This document shows positions 5,926 through 13,840 of a stretch of DNA of 31,376 nt, piece after piece. The DNA comes from Candidatus Gastranaerophilales bacterium (GTDB taxonomy: Bacteria > Cyanobacteriota > Vampirovibrionia > Gastranaerophilales > Gastranaerophilaceae): contig CANQLK010000004.1 in NCBI GenBank assembly GCA_947624665.1, forward strand, positions 1 through 31,376, written 5' to 3'. A program made the translations under genes and the position numbers. The notes beneath the pieces were generated by a model. It had not been told where the DNA came from and ran no database searches. It worked only from the letters and a program-made list of their open reading frames with translations. The first letter of the stretch is position 1. Every line of letters begins with the position of its first letter.

Positions 5926-8220
5926 TTAGTCGACATCTACAGGCTCTTTTAATATCAATACTATTGTATCTTTGCATTTATTTTTTAATTCATCAGACAC
6001 ATTCGGTAATATTGAAATCTGCCTTAATACATCAACTACTCGCTTGAATATCCTTACTATATCACCTTCAGAAGAATCTGCCTGTTTTGCTATATCCTCC
6101 CAAGGTGTATCTTGTACCCATTGCTCTATTAACGAACAATAATACGAGTTTATATACATCGGAGTATCTATATCATAATCCCTTTGTATGGCTGCAAGTT
6201 TTTTTCTTATCTCTTTTATCTTGTTCAATGCTTTTCTTGTATCTCGGCTTATAGGGGCATTGGGATATACCTCTGTCCTTAAATCTTCGGTCACAAGCGC
6301 ACATATTACCGAGGCAAGCTCATATTTCTCTAAATTTTCCAAAATACCACTCAGTATTATTTCGGTTAAATACAGCTCATTTTCTGCTCTTACCATTGAA
6401 CACGTTATCCCCGCTTCACTCGGATATCCGTTTTCTATATAGCGCATTCTCTCTAAAATCTCTTTGTGCGCCAAAAATTTATTCCAATATATATCCTTTT
6501 GCTTTTCAACATGCCTGCAAACTTCTTTATAACGCTTTTCATATCTGGCTATAATTTCCAGGTTTTTAATATGTTTTTTGTATGCATTACAAATATTGCA
6601 TTTGTATTTTTCCATGGCAAGCCGAATTTCTTTTGTTTTGTTTGAATATTCAACAACCTCAGGAGCATTCTTCTGCCCTTTTTGCTTTGCCTGCTTTTCC
6701 AGTGTTCTTGTTAATTTTCTGTATACAATAAATTTATCTTTTAACTTATTAAATTCCAAGAAATCTTCAGTAGTCAAATTAAACGGACATTTCTCATTCT
6801 TTAGTTTTGCAATTGTCTGCTCTAAATTAATCTGCTGAACTACTACAGGTCTTAATCTGTCATTGGAAGAATAGTAGCCGAAGCTCTTTAAAATAAGTTC
6901 TTTTGCCTGTTCCAACTCAAGATTTTGAAGAAGGTTTAACACCATTGAATAGCTCGGAGAAAAACGGCTTTCTAACGGATTAGAAGGACTTTTTACAAGT
7001 TCGGCGACTTCATCGGGAGTCTGGAATTGAGTTCCCATAACCACTACATAACCTATTTCATCCATTCCTCTTCTGCCTGCCCTGCCTGACATCTGCAAAA
7101 ATTCATTTGCGCTCAGCATTCTGTGTCCCGAATCCGTTCGTTTGCTTATTGCTGATATTACCGTTGTCCTTGCTGGCATGTTTATTCCTGCAGCAAGTGT
7201 TTCCGTTGCAAATACTACTTTTATTAATCCTTTTTGGAATAATCTTTCAACCAAAAGCTTCCACGACGGCAATAACCCTGCATGGTGCGAGGCTACTCCG
7301 TTATATAGATATTCCAAGTTCTTATTATTTTCTAAATATGTATGTTCTTTTAAAAATTCGTTAATTTCTTCTCGTATTTGTTTTGCTTCCTCTTGAGTAA
7401 TCAAATTAATTTCTGCACATTTTTCCATATTTTCATCGCATTTTTTACGTGAAAATGTAAAGAATATTGCAGGAAGCATTTCTTTTTTGTGTAAAACACT
7501 TATAACATCCTTAACTGTATTATTCCTTTTTGCCTGTCTTGAATAATAGTTCATTTTCTTTTCGGGTTTGATTTTTCTGTTTAATTTACCGTCAGGAGTA
7601 AGCAGCGGCAATATATCATAAGGTTTAGAAGAATCATAATAATAATGTCTTAAAGGTACGGGGCGAAAATCGGTGTATATTAACTCCGTTTTGGAGTGAA
7701 CCGTATTTATCCAGTCGCATAACTGACGTGAATTTGCTATTGTTGCGCTCAAGGCGATTATCTGTATTGATGATGGACAGTATATAATACTCTCTTCCCA
7801 AACAGTGCCTCTCTCTTCATCATTCATATAGTGAACTTCATCGAGAACAACATATTTAACATCTTTAAGATTATCTTTTAACTTACCGAAATTGGTATTA
7901 TACAGCATATTTCGGAAAACTTCGGTAGTCATAACAACAATCGGAGCATCACGATTAATGGAAGTATCCCCCGTCAGCAGTCCTATATTACCTTCTCCAT
8001 ATTTTTTCCCGAAATCATAAAATTTTTGATTAGATAAAGCTTTAAGCGGAGTTGTATAAAATAATCTTGTATTTTCATCCAAAGCTTTCATTATTGCATA
8101 TTCCGCAATACAGGTTTTTCCTGCACCCGTTGGTGCGCATACTACAATACTTTTGGAATTATCTATACATTCAAAAGCCTCTTTTTGAAATTCATCAGGT
8201 TCAAAATTAAATTTATACAA
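5926..8220 (-). CDS. Ski2/Mtr4-like DEAD/DEAH-box RNA helicase
   Basis: This is a superfamily 2 helicase. Walker A is PTGAGKT (30-36), motif II is DEVH (127-130), motif III is LSAT (157-160), and motif VI is QMSGRAGRRG. FATETLAAGINMPARTTVI marks motif V. The C-terminus (WVQDTPWEDIAKQADSSEGD then IVRIFKRVVDVLRQI) matches the DSHCT/ratchet region of Ski2, Mtr4 and bacterial HelY-like proteins. These unwind or thread structured RNA with 3'-5' polarity, often for exonuclease-dependent decay. At 764 aa it lacks the Mtr4 arch insertion. The start is TTG at 8220, because the next ATG lies beyond the Walker A motif. It stands in the aroF frame, just after TAA-CCG, with AAGG upstream. It is the last gene of the STAS-to-helicase run. 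Confidence 0.9.
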   Translation of the reverse strand: MYKFNFEPDEFQKEAFECIDNSKSIVVCAPTGAGKTCIAEYAIMKALDENTRLFYTTPLKALSNQKFYDFGKKYGEGNIGLLTGDTSINRDAPIVVMTTEVFRNMLYNTNFGKLKDNLKDVKYVVLDEVHYMNDEERGTVWEESIIYCPSSIQIIALSATIANSRQLCDWINTVHSKTELIYTDFRPVPLRHYYYDSSKPYDILPLLTPDGKLNRKIKPEKKMNYYSRQAKRNNTVKDVISVLHKKEMLPAIFFTFSRKKCDENMEKCAEINLITQEEAKQIREEINEFLKEHTYLENNKNLEYLYNGVASHHAGLLPSWKLLVERLFQKGLIKVVFATETLAAGINMPARTTVISAISKRTDSGHRMLSANEFLQMSGRAGRRGMDEIGYVVVMGTQFQTPDEVAELVKSPSNPLESRFSPSYSMVLNLLQNLELEQAKELILKSFGYYSSNDRLRPVVVQQINLEQTIAKLKNEKCPFNLTTEDFLEFNKLKDKFIVYRKLTRTLEKQAKQKGQKNAPEVVEYSNKTKEIRLAMEKYKCNICNAYKKHIKNLEIIARYEKRYKEVCRHVEKQKDIYWNKFLAHKEILERMRYIENGYPSEAGITCSMVRAENELYLTEIILSGILENLEKYELASVICALVTEDLRTEVYPNAPISRDTRKALNKIKEIRKKLAAIQRDYDIDTPMYINSYYCSLIEQWVQDTPWEDIAKQADSSEGDIVRIFKRVVDVLRQISILPNVSDELKNKCKDTIVLILKEPVDVD

Positions 8221-8223
8221 CGG

Positions 8224-9276
8224 TTATACCTTATCCATACTCATTAAATGTTTATTATCATAGTCAATTCTTCCGATGAGTTTATTCAAACGTTTTGCAA
8301 CATCTTTAAACATCGGAATGCTAAGACTTTGAGCTCCGTCAGAGGAAGCATTTTCAGGGTCGTGATGAACTTCCATCATAACTCCGTGTGCGCCGACAAT
8401 TAAACCTGCTTTTGCCATTGGTTCTATAAGATATCTTCTGCCTGTTCCGTGGCTCGGGTCTACTATTATCGGCAAATGAGAATATTTTTTTATAACGGGA
8501 ATTGCTGCAATATCAAGTGTATTTCTTGTGGCACTGTTATCTACCCCTTTTATTCCACGTTCACAGAGAATAACTTTATCGTTGCCGTTATACATTATAT
8601 GCTCGGCAGCCAACAAAAATTCTCTAATCGAAGCAGCTGCACCCCTTTTCAATATGACAGGCTTATTACATTTGCCGACTGCATGTAGCAATTTAAAGTT
8701 TTGCATATTTCTTGCCCCGATTTGAATAACATCGGCATATTGGCATACTAAATCCAAATCTAACGTATCCATTAACTCGGTTACAATCAGGAGTCCGGTT
8801 TTTTCTCTTGCAATTGCAAGGTATTCCAATGCTTTTTCCTCAAGACCTTGAAAATCATATGGAGAAGTTCTCGGTTTAAATGCACCGCCTCTTAAAAATT
8901 GGCAGCCCATTTCCTTTGCGGCATCTGCTACTCTTAATAAACCGTCTATATCTTTTTCAACACAGCAAGGCCCCGCCATTAATACAGGCTTTTCCAGACC
9001 TCCTATCCTTACACCGTTTGAAAATTCTATTACGGTATCTTCCTGTTTCCCTTCTCTTGAAGCGAGTTTATAAGGTTCTTGTATAAGTTTTACACTTCTG
9101 ACTCCGTCATAGGATTGGAAAGAATGAGGTTCTATCAACCTTTTATCACCGATTGCAGCAATTACGGTCATTACATCACCCTGGTTTAATACGGTCTTAA
9201 AACCTTTATTATGCAGTGCGTTTACTACTGTTTTTATTTGCTCGGGTGTTGCCGATGGCTCCATTATTATTATCAT
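8224..9276 (-). CDS. aroF: 3-deoxy-7-phosphoheptulonate synthase (DAHP synthase, type I-beta)
   Basis: The enzyme condenses phosphoenolpyruvate with erythrose 4-phosphate, the first step of the shikimate pathway. Residues 1-70 form an ACT/ferredoxin-like N-domain (MIIIMEPSATPEQIKTVV...), as in the Thermotoga-type enzyme, where it mediates feedback inhibition by aromatic amino acids. The TIM barrel shows AGPCCVE (101-107, C104 a metal ligand), RGGAFKPRTSPYDFQG (129-144), IQIGARNMQNF, LKRGAAASIREFLLAAEHI, and DPSHGTGRR near the C-terminus. The 350-aa length is normal. The start ATG has AGAGGA 6 nt upstream. It sits 13 nt after the nucleotidyltransferase gene and 3 nt before the helicase, probably cotranscribed. 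Confidence 0.96.
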   Translation of the reverse strand: MIIIMEPSATPEQIKTVVNALHNKGFKTVLNQGDVMTVIAAIGDKRLIEPHSFQSYDGVRSVKLIQEPYKLASREGKQEDTVIEFSNGVRIGGLEKPVLMAGPCCVEKDIDGLLRVADAAKEMGCQFLRGGAFKPRTSPYDFQGLEEKALEYLAIAREKTGLLIVTELMDTLDLDLVCQYADVIQIGARNMQNFKLLHAVGKCNKPVILKRGAAASIREFLLAAEHIMYNGNDKVILCERGIKGVDNSATRNTLDIAAIPVIKKYSHLPIIVDPSHGTGRRYLIEPMAKAGLIVGAHGVMMEVHHDPENASSDGAQSLSIPMFKDVAKRLNKLIGRIDYDNKHLMSMDKV

Positions 9277-9289
9277 TCTTTTCCTCTTT

Positions 9290-10303
9290 CTATACGGGCT
9301 GTTCAGTTTTTTCTTTAATGTTTTTCGATATTACATCGTTATATACCGATTCTTCTACTGTTATATTTGGCAATATAATTGAATTTTCGACGATTACATT
9401 GTCACCTATATCAACATTATCCCAAATAACAGAATTTATTATACGGGAATTATTTCCCAGTCTGCAATTACTTCCAAAAACATTATTTCCTTCCAAAACG
9501 CAGTTATGCCCCATAAACAAAGTATCTTTACTTACATATTTTGAATTGCCCGACACAACTACATTTACCTTGGCTGAACTTACTTTTTTATTGATTACAT
9601 CAATATTTGATTGTTTATATTGTTCAATAGAACCTATATCAGACCAGTAGCCTTTATGAATATAGGTATTTATCTTAATTCCGGAACTTAAAATCGAAGG
9701 AAATACATTTTTGGCAAAATCATAAAAAGTATTTTCAGGAATGAAGTCAAAAATTTTGTAATTAAAAATGTATATACCTGTATTTGCCAGATTGGATTTT
9801 GCATCTTTTAAGGATGGCTTTTCCTGAAATGAAGCGACATAACCGTCTTTATCGGTTACAATTATTCCGTATTTATGCACTTCTTTATGTTCAATTTCTT
9901 TTGCAATAATTGTAACGGGAGAACCTGATAATTTGTGAGAGTTATATGCTTCATTAATGTTGATATCGGACAATCCGTCCCCTGATAATACAATAAAATC
10001 CTGACCTTCGTCAAAGAAGAAACGGCATTTTCTGACTCCGCCCGCTGTTCCTGACAGTTTTTCTTCTTTTATAAATTGAATATTGACATTAAAATCGCTT
10101 TTTGCGTAATGGCTTTGTATATATTCTGCTTTATGATAAGTATTTGAAATAATATCCTTAACTCCGTTTGAAGCAAGATGTTTAACCAAAATATCCATAA
10201 CAGGGATATTTACAACGGGAACAAGAGGTTTTGGAACAATACTCGATAAAGGTTCCAATCTTGAACCGACACCTGCAGCCATAATCATTGCTTTAGTTAA
10301 CAT
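9290..10303 (-). CDS. NDP-sugar pyrophosphorylase (GMPP/GCD1-like nucleotidyltransferase)
   Basis: The protein begins with the nucleotidyltransferase signature MAAGVGSRLEPLSSIVPKPL (G11-x-G13-x-R15, P24-K25-P26), followed by LSGDGL in the metal-binding loop and FQEKP. Residues from about 255 on form left-handed hexapeptide repeats (LFMGHNCVLEGNNVFGSNC, IINSVIWDNVDIGDNVIVEN), as in mannose-1-phosphate guanylyltransferase and glucose-1-phosphate nucleotidyltransferases. It makes an NDP-sugar from a sugar 1-phosphate, feeding surface polysaccharide or glycogen synthesis. The sugar cannot be fixed from sequence. AAGGTGG lies 5 nt before the ATG. It is embedded between ffh and aroF with short gaps (18 and 13 nt). 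Confidence 0.85.
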   Translation of the reverse strand: MLTKAMIMAAGVGSRLEPLSSIVPKPLVPVVNIPVMDILVKHLASNGVKDIISNTYHKAEYIQSHYAKSDFNVNIQFIKEEKLSGTAGGVRKCRFFFDEGQDFIVLSGDGLSDININEAYNSHKLSGSPVTIIAKEIEHKEVHKYGIIVTDKDGYVASFQEKPSLKDAKSNLANTGIYIFNYKIFDFIPENTFYDFAKNVFPSILSSGIKINTYIHKGYWSDIGSIEQYKQSNIDVINKKVSSAKVNVVVSGNSKYVSKDTLFMGHNCVLEGNNVFGSNCRLGNNSRIINSVIWDNVDIGDNVIVENSIILPNITVEESVYNDVISKNIKEKTEQPV

Positions 10304-10321
10304 ATACCACCTTTACTATCC

Positions 10322-11683
10322 TTAAAACGGAAATTTCCCTCCAAAATTTTTAGGGATTTTTAACTTTCCCTTTTTAACCTTTTGCTTAATATCCGAGAAG
10401 CCTTTCATCATTTGTTTCATTTGGTCAAATTGTGAAATAATCTGATTAACTTCGTGGATGGGTATACCGCTGCCCATTGATATTCTGCGTTTTCTTGAAG
10501 TGTTCATCAAAGAAGGATTTGCTCTTTCGGCGGGGGTCATACTTGATATAAACGATTCTATTTTTTTCATTTGTTTTTCGCCTTCACTGGCGATTGTTTC
10601 TTTCGTTTCTTTGTTAAGTCCGGGAATCGGAAGCATTCCCAACAGATTATCAATAGACCCAAACATTTTCATTTGTTTTTGCATTTTCAAAAAATCGTTA
10701 TATGAAAATTCGGCTTTTTGCATTTTCTTTTCGAATTCTTTGGCTTGCTCCTCGTCAAAAACTTCCTGCGCCTTTTCAACGAGAGAAACAATATCGCCCA
10801 TTCCAAGGATTCTGTCCGCCATTCTTGAAGGGTGAAAATCGTCTAACGCATCAAGTTTTTCACCTGTTCCCGTAAGTTTAACGGGTTTACCGGACGAATA
10901 GACAACACTTAATGCCGCACCACCTCTTGAATCCCCATCCAGTTTTGTCAGTACAATACCTGTAATATCCAACTGCGAATTAAAGTTTTCGGCTACGCTT
11001 ACAGCCTGCTGACCCAGCATGGAATCTATTACCAACAGTTTTTCATCGGGATTAAATGCTCTGTCTATAAGCATTAATTCTGCCATCATCTCGTTATCTA
11101 TCTGTAATCTGCCTGCTGTATCTATAATTACAACATTATATCCGTTTGATTTTGCGTATTCTATTGATTGAGATACTATTTTTTGGACATCCGTCGAGCC
11201 TTCAACCGTATATACAGGGGTTGAAGTTTGTTCCCCGAGTGTTTTTAATTGAGTTATGGCGGCGGGTCGGTATACATCGGCTGCTACCAACAACGGATTT
11301 TTTCCTTCTTTTTTCAGTTTAACGGCTAATTTTGCGGCAGATGTGGTTTTCCCCGAACCTTGAAGTCCAAGCATCATTATTATTGAAGGATGTGATTTTA
11401 ATTCAAGGGGTTTATTTTCATTTCCCAATATGTTTACAAGTTCATCATGTACAATCTTAACAAGTTGTTGAGTAGGGTTTACTCCTTTTATTACGTCTTC
11501 TCCTAAAGCTTTTTCTTTGAGATTGGTCATAAATATTTTAACGACTTTTAAGCTGACATCAGCTTCCAATAATGCACGTCTGACCTCTCTTAATGCCTCT
11601 GTCATATTTTCTTCGGTCAAAGAAGCATTTCCTGATGCCTTTTTTATGATTTCTTGTAATTTTTCGGACAAATTATCAAACAT
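10322..11683 (-). CDS. ffh: Signal recognition particle protein Ffh (SRP54)
   Basis: The protein has 453 aa in N-G-M order. The helical N domain is about 1-90. The SRP GTPase has the P-loop GLQGSGKTT (106-114), DTAGRLQ, and TKLDGDSRGGAA. The Met-rich M domain runs from about residue 300 to the end, with KRRISMGSGIPIHEVNQ (the RRxRIAxGSG-type RNA-binding motif) and MKQMMKGF. Ffh binds 4.5S RNA and signal sequences of nascent membrane proteins and docks with FtsY. The usual neighbours rpsP and ylxM are not beside it. No strong Shine-Dalgarno precedes the ATG. Confidence 0.97.
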   Translation of the reverse strand: MFDNLSEKLQEIIKKASGNASLTEENMTEALREVRRALLEADVSLKVVKIFMTNLKEKALGEDVIKGVNPTQQLVKIVHDELVNILGNENKPLELKSHPSIIMMLGLQGSGKTTSAAKLAVKLKKEGKNPLLVAADVYRPAAITQLKTLGEQTSTPVYTVEGSTDVQKIVSQSIEYAKSNGYNVVIIDTAGRLQIDNEMMAELMLIDRAFNPDEKLLVIDSMLGQQAVSVAENFNSQLDITGIVLTKLDGDSRGGAALSVVYSSGKPVKLTGTGEKLDALDDFHPSRMADRILGMGDIVSLVEKAQEVFDEEQAKEFEKKMQKAEFSYNDFLKMQKQMKMFGSIDNLLGMLPIPGLNKETKETIASEGEKQMKKIESFISSMTPAERANPSLMNTSRKRRISMGSGIPIHEVNQIISQFDQMKQMMKGFSDIKQKVKKGKLKIPKNFGGKFPF

Positions 11684-11758
11684 AACAATTAAATTTTACT
11701 ACAAATACTATATTAAACCCCTTTATGTCAGCAAATTGTTGCAGTTTGTAATGTTATA

Positions 11759-12580
11759 TTATTCTTTTGATTTTATCGCCAGTTTATAAACTTTATTTTT
11801 ATTCTCTTTATATAATGCGGAAATGATTTTTGCCGCATCTTTAGGAGAATACCCCGCCTCTTTTAATATGCATATCTTTTCTAAAATATCTTCATCACGG
11901 CAATTTTCGGCTTCTCTTGAAAATACCATTGCAACTATCTCACCCTTTAACGGATGACTTTTGTAATATTCCGTTATTTGAGAAACAGTATCCGTTTTTA
12001 CCTCTTCAAAAACCTTTGTAAGTTCTCGGCCAACAGCTATTTTAGTATCTTCCCCTAATATCTCTTTTATATTTTCCAACGTCTGTATTAAACGGTTGGG
12101 AGATTCGTAAAATACACAATTTGTATTTTTGTGCTTCGCTAAAATTTCTTTCTGCAAATTAAATGTTCTCGGGATAAATCCGATAAAAACATACTCTTCC
12201 GTATCTCTCGGAACCATACTTAAAAAAGTCGAAACAGCACAAGCTCCGGGGATTGAGGTCACATTTATACCTCTTTTATACAGCTCTTGGAGTAATACAC
12301 TACCCGGATCCGATATCAAAGGAGTCCCCGCATCCGATACCAATGCTATTTTATTTCCGTTCTCTATTAAATTTATTATTTTTTCACTTTGTTCTTTCTC
12401 ATTAAACTTATGACAATCTATCAATTTTGCGGTTATTCCGTATTTTTCCGCCAAAACCTTCGTAACTCTTGTATCTTCACAAGCGATAAAATCCACGCTT
12501 TTCAACACCTCAACAGCTCTATAGGTAATGTCTTTTAAATTTCCTATAGGAGTTGCCACTATATAAAATTTTTCATCCAT
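11759..12580 (-). CDS. rsmI: 16S rRNA (cytidine-1402-2'-O)-methyltransferase RsmI
   Basis: The tetrapyrrole-methylase fold begins FYIVATPIGNLKDITYRA (VATPIGNL at 8-15), the RsmI signature. ACEDTRVT, LVSDAGTPLISDPG (SAM site) and SIPGACAVSTFLS follow. The length of 273 aa is normal. The enzyme 2'-O-methylates C1402 in the decoding centre, in concert with RsmH. Its ATG overlaps the stop of the upstream STAS gene (TAATG), so translation is probably coupled. Confidence 0.96.
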   Translation of the reverse strand: MDEKFYIVATPIGNLKDITYRAVEVLKSVDFIACEDTRVTKVLAEKYGITAKLIDCHKFNEKEQSEKIINLIENGNKIALVSDAGTPLISDPGSVLLQELYKRGINVTSIPGACAVSTFLSMVPRDTEEYVFIGFIPRTFNLQKEILAKHKNTNCVFYESPNRLIQTLENIKEILGEDTKIAVGRELTKVFEEVKTDTVSQITEYYKSHPLKGEIVAMVFSREAENCRDEDILEKICILKEAGYSPKDAAKIISALYKENKNKVYKLAIKSKE

Positions 12581-12864
12581 TATTTTTTCTTTCTTGATAT
12601 CGGATTAGTAGCCAAATTCGCAAATGTTTTATTTAACCCCGTTGCATCAAGTATTTGACCTACATTTGCATTTACATTGCTTACTGACAACGTTTTATTA
12701 TTTAATAATGCAATTTTTTGTAAATTTAAAAGTATTTTTACTGCATCCAAATCTATGGAATCTATATTTGAAAAATCCAAATTTATATTCCCCGAGCCTT
12801 CAAACTCTCTTTCATTAATACTCTGCATATTTTTAAATAATTCAGATGCTATTATTTTTTGCAT
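12580..12864 (-). CDS. Small STAS-like protein, 94 aa
   Basis: The pattern INLDFSNIDSIDLDAVKILLNLQKIALLNNKTLSVSNVNANVGQILDATGLNKTF matches the strand-helix order of STAS domains (anti-sigma factor antagonists and MlaB-like proteins). It ends with the typical ..LxxTGLxxxF helix. Aligned to SpoIIAA, the phosphorylatable Ser of the D-S-S-G-L-G loop falls on Asp40 (I37-D38-L39-D40). Switching by serine phosphorylation is therefore unlikely, or it may be locked in a charged state. No cognate kinase lies nearby. It is translationally coupled to rsmI. The role is unknown. Confidence 0.7.
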   Translation of the reverse strand: MQKIIASELFKNMQSINEREFEGSGNINLDFSNIDSIDLDAVKILLNLQKIALLNNKTLSVSNVNANVGQILDATGLNKTFANLATNPISRKKK

Positions 12865-12939
12865 TACTTCATTCTCACCATTTATTATTAATATTATTAT
12901 CTTAATAAATTTTAGGCAAGCATGTAATAATAAAATATT

Positions 12940-13659
12940 TTAACCTGCTTTTCTTATTTGTTCTTGTTCAAAACTTTCATTTACCGCAAGCTCTGAAGGA
13001 ATACTCATATAAACTTTTGCTGAATTAAAACTGCCGCTTACTTTTGAACTTATTGAAGGTATATTTTTAGACTGCACTAAATTCTTATTTCTTAATGTAT
13101 TTACACTAACACTTCTTTTCTGCTTCCTGCCAATATAATTACCTGAAGCTACATATTTTTTATTTTTGTTCTTTTTTAAAGCGAATAAATATAATATTGA
13201 AAGTAATACCCCAAATAATGCCGAACCGGTTTTAATTTTTTTGTTTAAAAATTTACCGTTATCGGTTTTATATACAATCCCCGATGATAAATCCCTTATA
13301 TATATTTGAGCATTATTTATTCCCGCACCTTCAAACAATACAAGCGTACTGTTTTTATTTTTTTTCTGAACTACTATATTTGAAATTTCGGGCGAATTGT
13401 CATAAATTATATCCGTTGAATCCGAAGGAAGCGTAGAACCTAACAATAATGTCAATTTGCCGTTGACACTTTCTTCTTTTTTTACGGATATTCTTTTATC
13501 GGTTTTTAAAATAACACTATATTGTCCGCTTTCATTTTTATTGACCTCGATAGCCGAAAGTGAATATACGGAAGCATAACTCTGCAACCCAAAGAATACA
13601 AAAAATACCGTTAATATTATTGATTTTATTACTGATATCGTATTATTCCCTTTTTTCAT
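12940..13659 (-). CDS. Secreted/anchored AMIN-like domain protein, 239 aa
   Basis: Residues about 10-30 form a signal peptide ending near SYAS. A beta-rich region, about 31-120 (LSAIEVNKNESGQYSVILKT ... NGKLTLLLGSTLPSD ... ISNIVVQ), resembles AMIN domains of PilQ and AmiC, which bind peptidoglycan or position periplasmic complexes. A transmembrane segment follows (TGSALFGVLLSILYLFAL, about 143-160), then a basic tail with KKNKNKK. By the positive-inside rule that tail should be cytoplasmic. GGAGA lies 4-5 nt before the ATG. No secretin or amidase is adjacent. The family assignment is tentative. Confidence 0.55.
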   Translation of the reverse strand: MKKGNNTISVIKSIILTVFFVFFGLQSYASVYSLSAIEVNKNESGQYSVILKTDKRISVKKEESVNGKLTLLLGSTLPSDSTDIIYDNSPEISNIVVQKKNKNSTLVLFEGAGINNAQIYIRDLSSGIVYKTDNGKFLNKKIKTGSALFGVLLSILYLFALKKNKNKKYVASGNYIGRKQKRSVSVNTLRNKNLVQSKNIPSISSKVSGSFNSAKVYMSIPSELAVNESFEQEQIRKAG

Positions 13660-13743
13660 ATATCTCCAACGAAAATACTACCCTCTTTATATATTCTATA
13701 AATTTTATCGGGTTTGTACATCAATCAAACGGTTTATAAAATC

Positions 13744-13759
13744 ATCTAAACCTTTAGAT
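13744..13759. promoter_or_regulatory. Inverted repeat upstream of the GH13-like gene
   Basis: ATCTAAA-CC-TTTAGAT is a perfect 7-bp inverted repeat. It lies 8 nt upstream of the -35 box of the promoter at 13768-13796. A binding site for a regulator is possible. It has no T-tract and is not a terminator. Confidence 0.3.
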
Positions 13760-13767
13760 TAATATTC

Positions 13768-13796
13768 TTGATTTAAAATTAAAATAATAATACTAT
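13768..13796 (+). promoter_or_regulatory. Sigma-70-type promoter of the GH13-like/nagZ run
   Basis: TTGATT, 17-nt spacer, TACTAT. It lies 44 nt upstream of the ATG at 13841, which has AGAGGTG as ribosome-binding site. Confidence 0.55.
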
Positions 13797-13840
13797 ATAC
13801 TGTATCGGGGTTACAATTATATAGACAAAGAGGTGAATTT

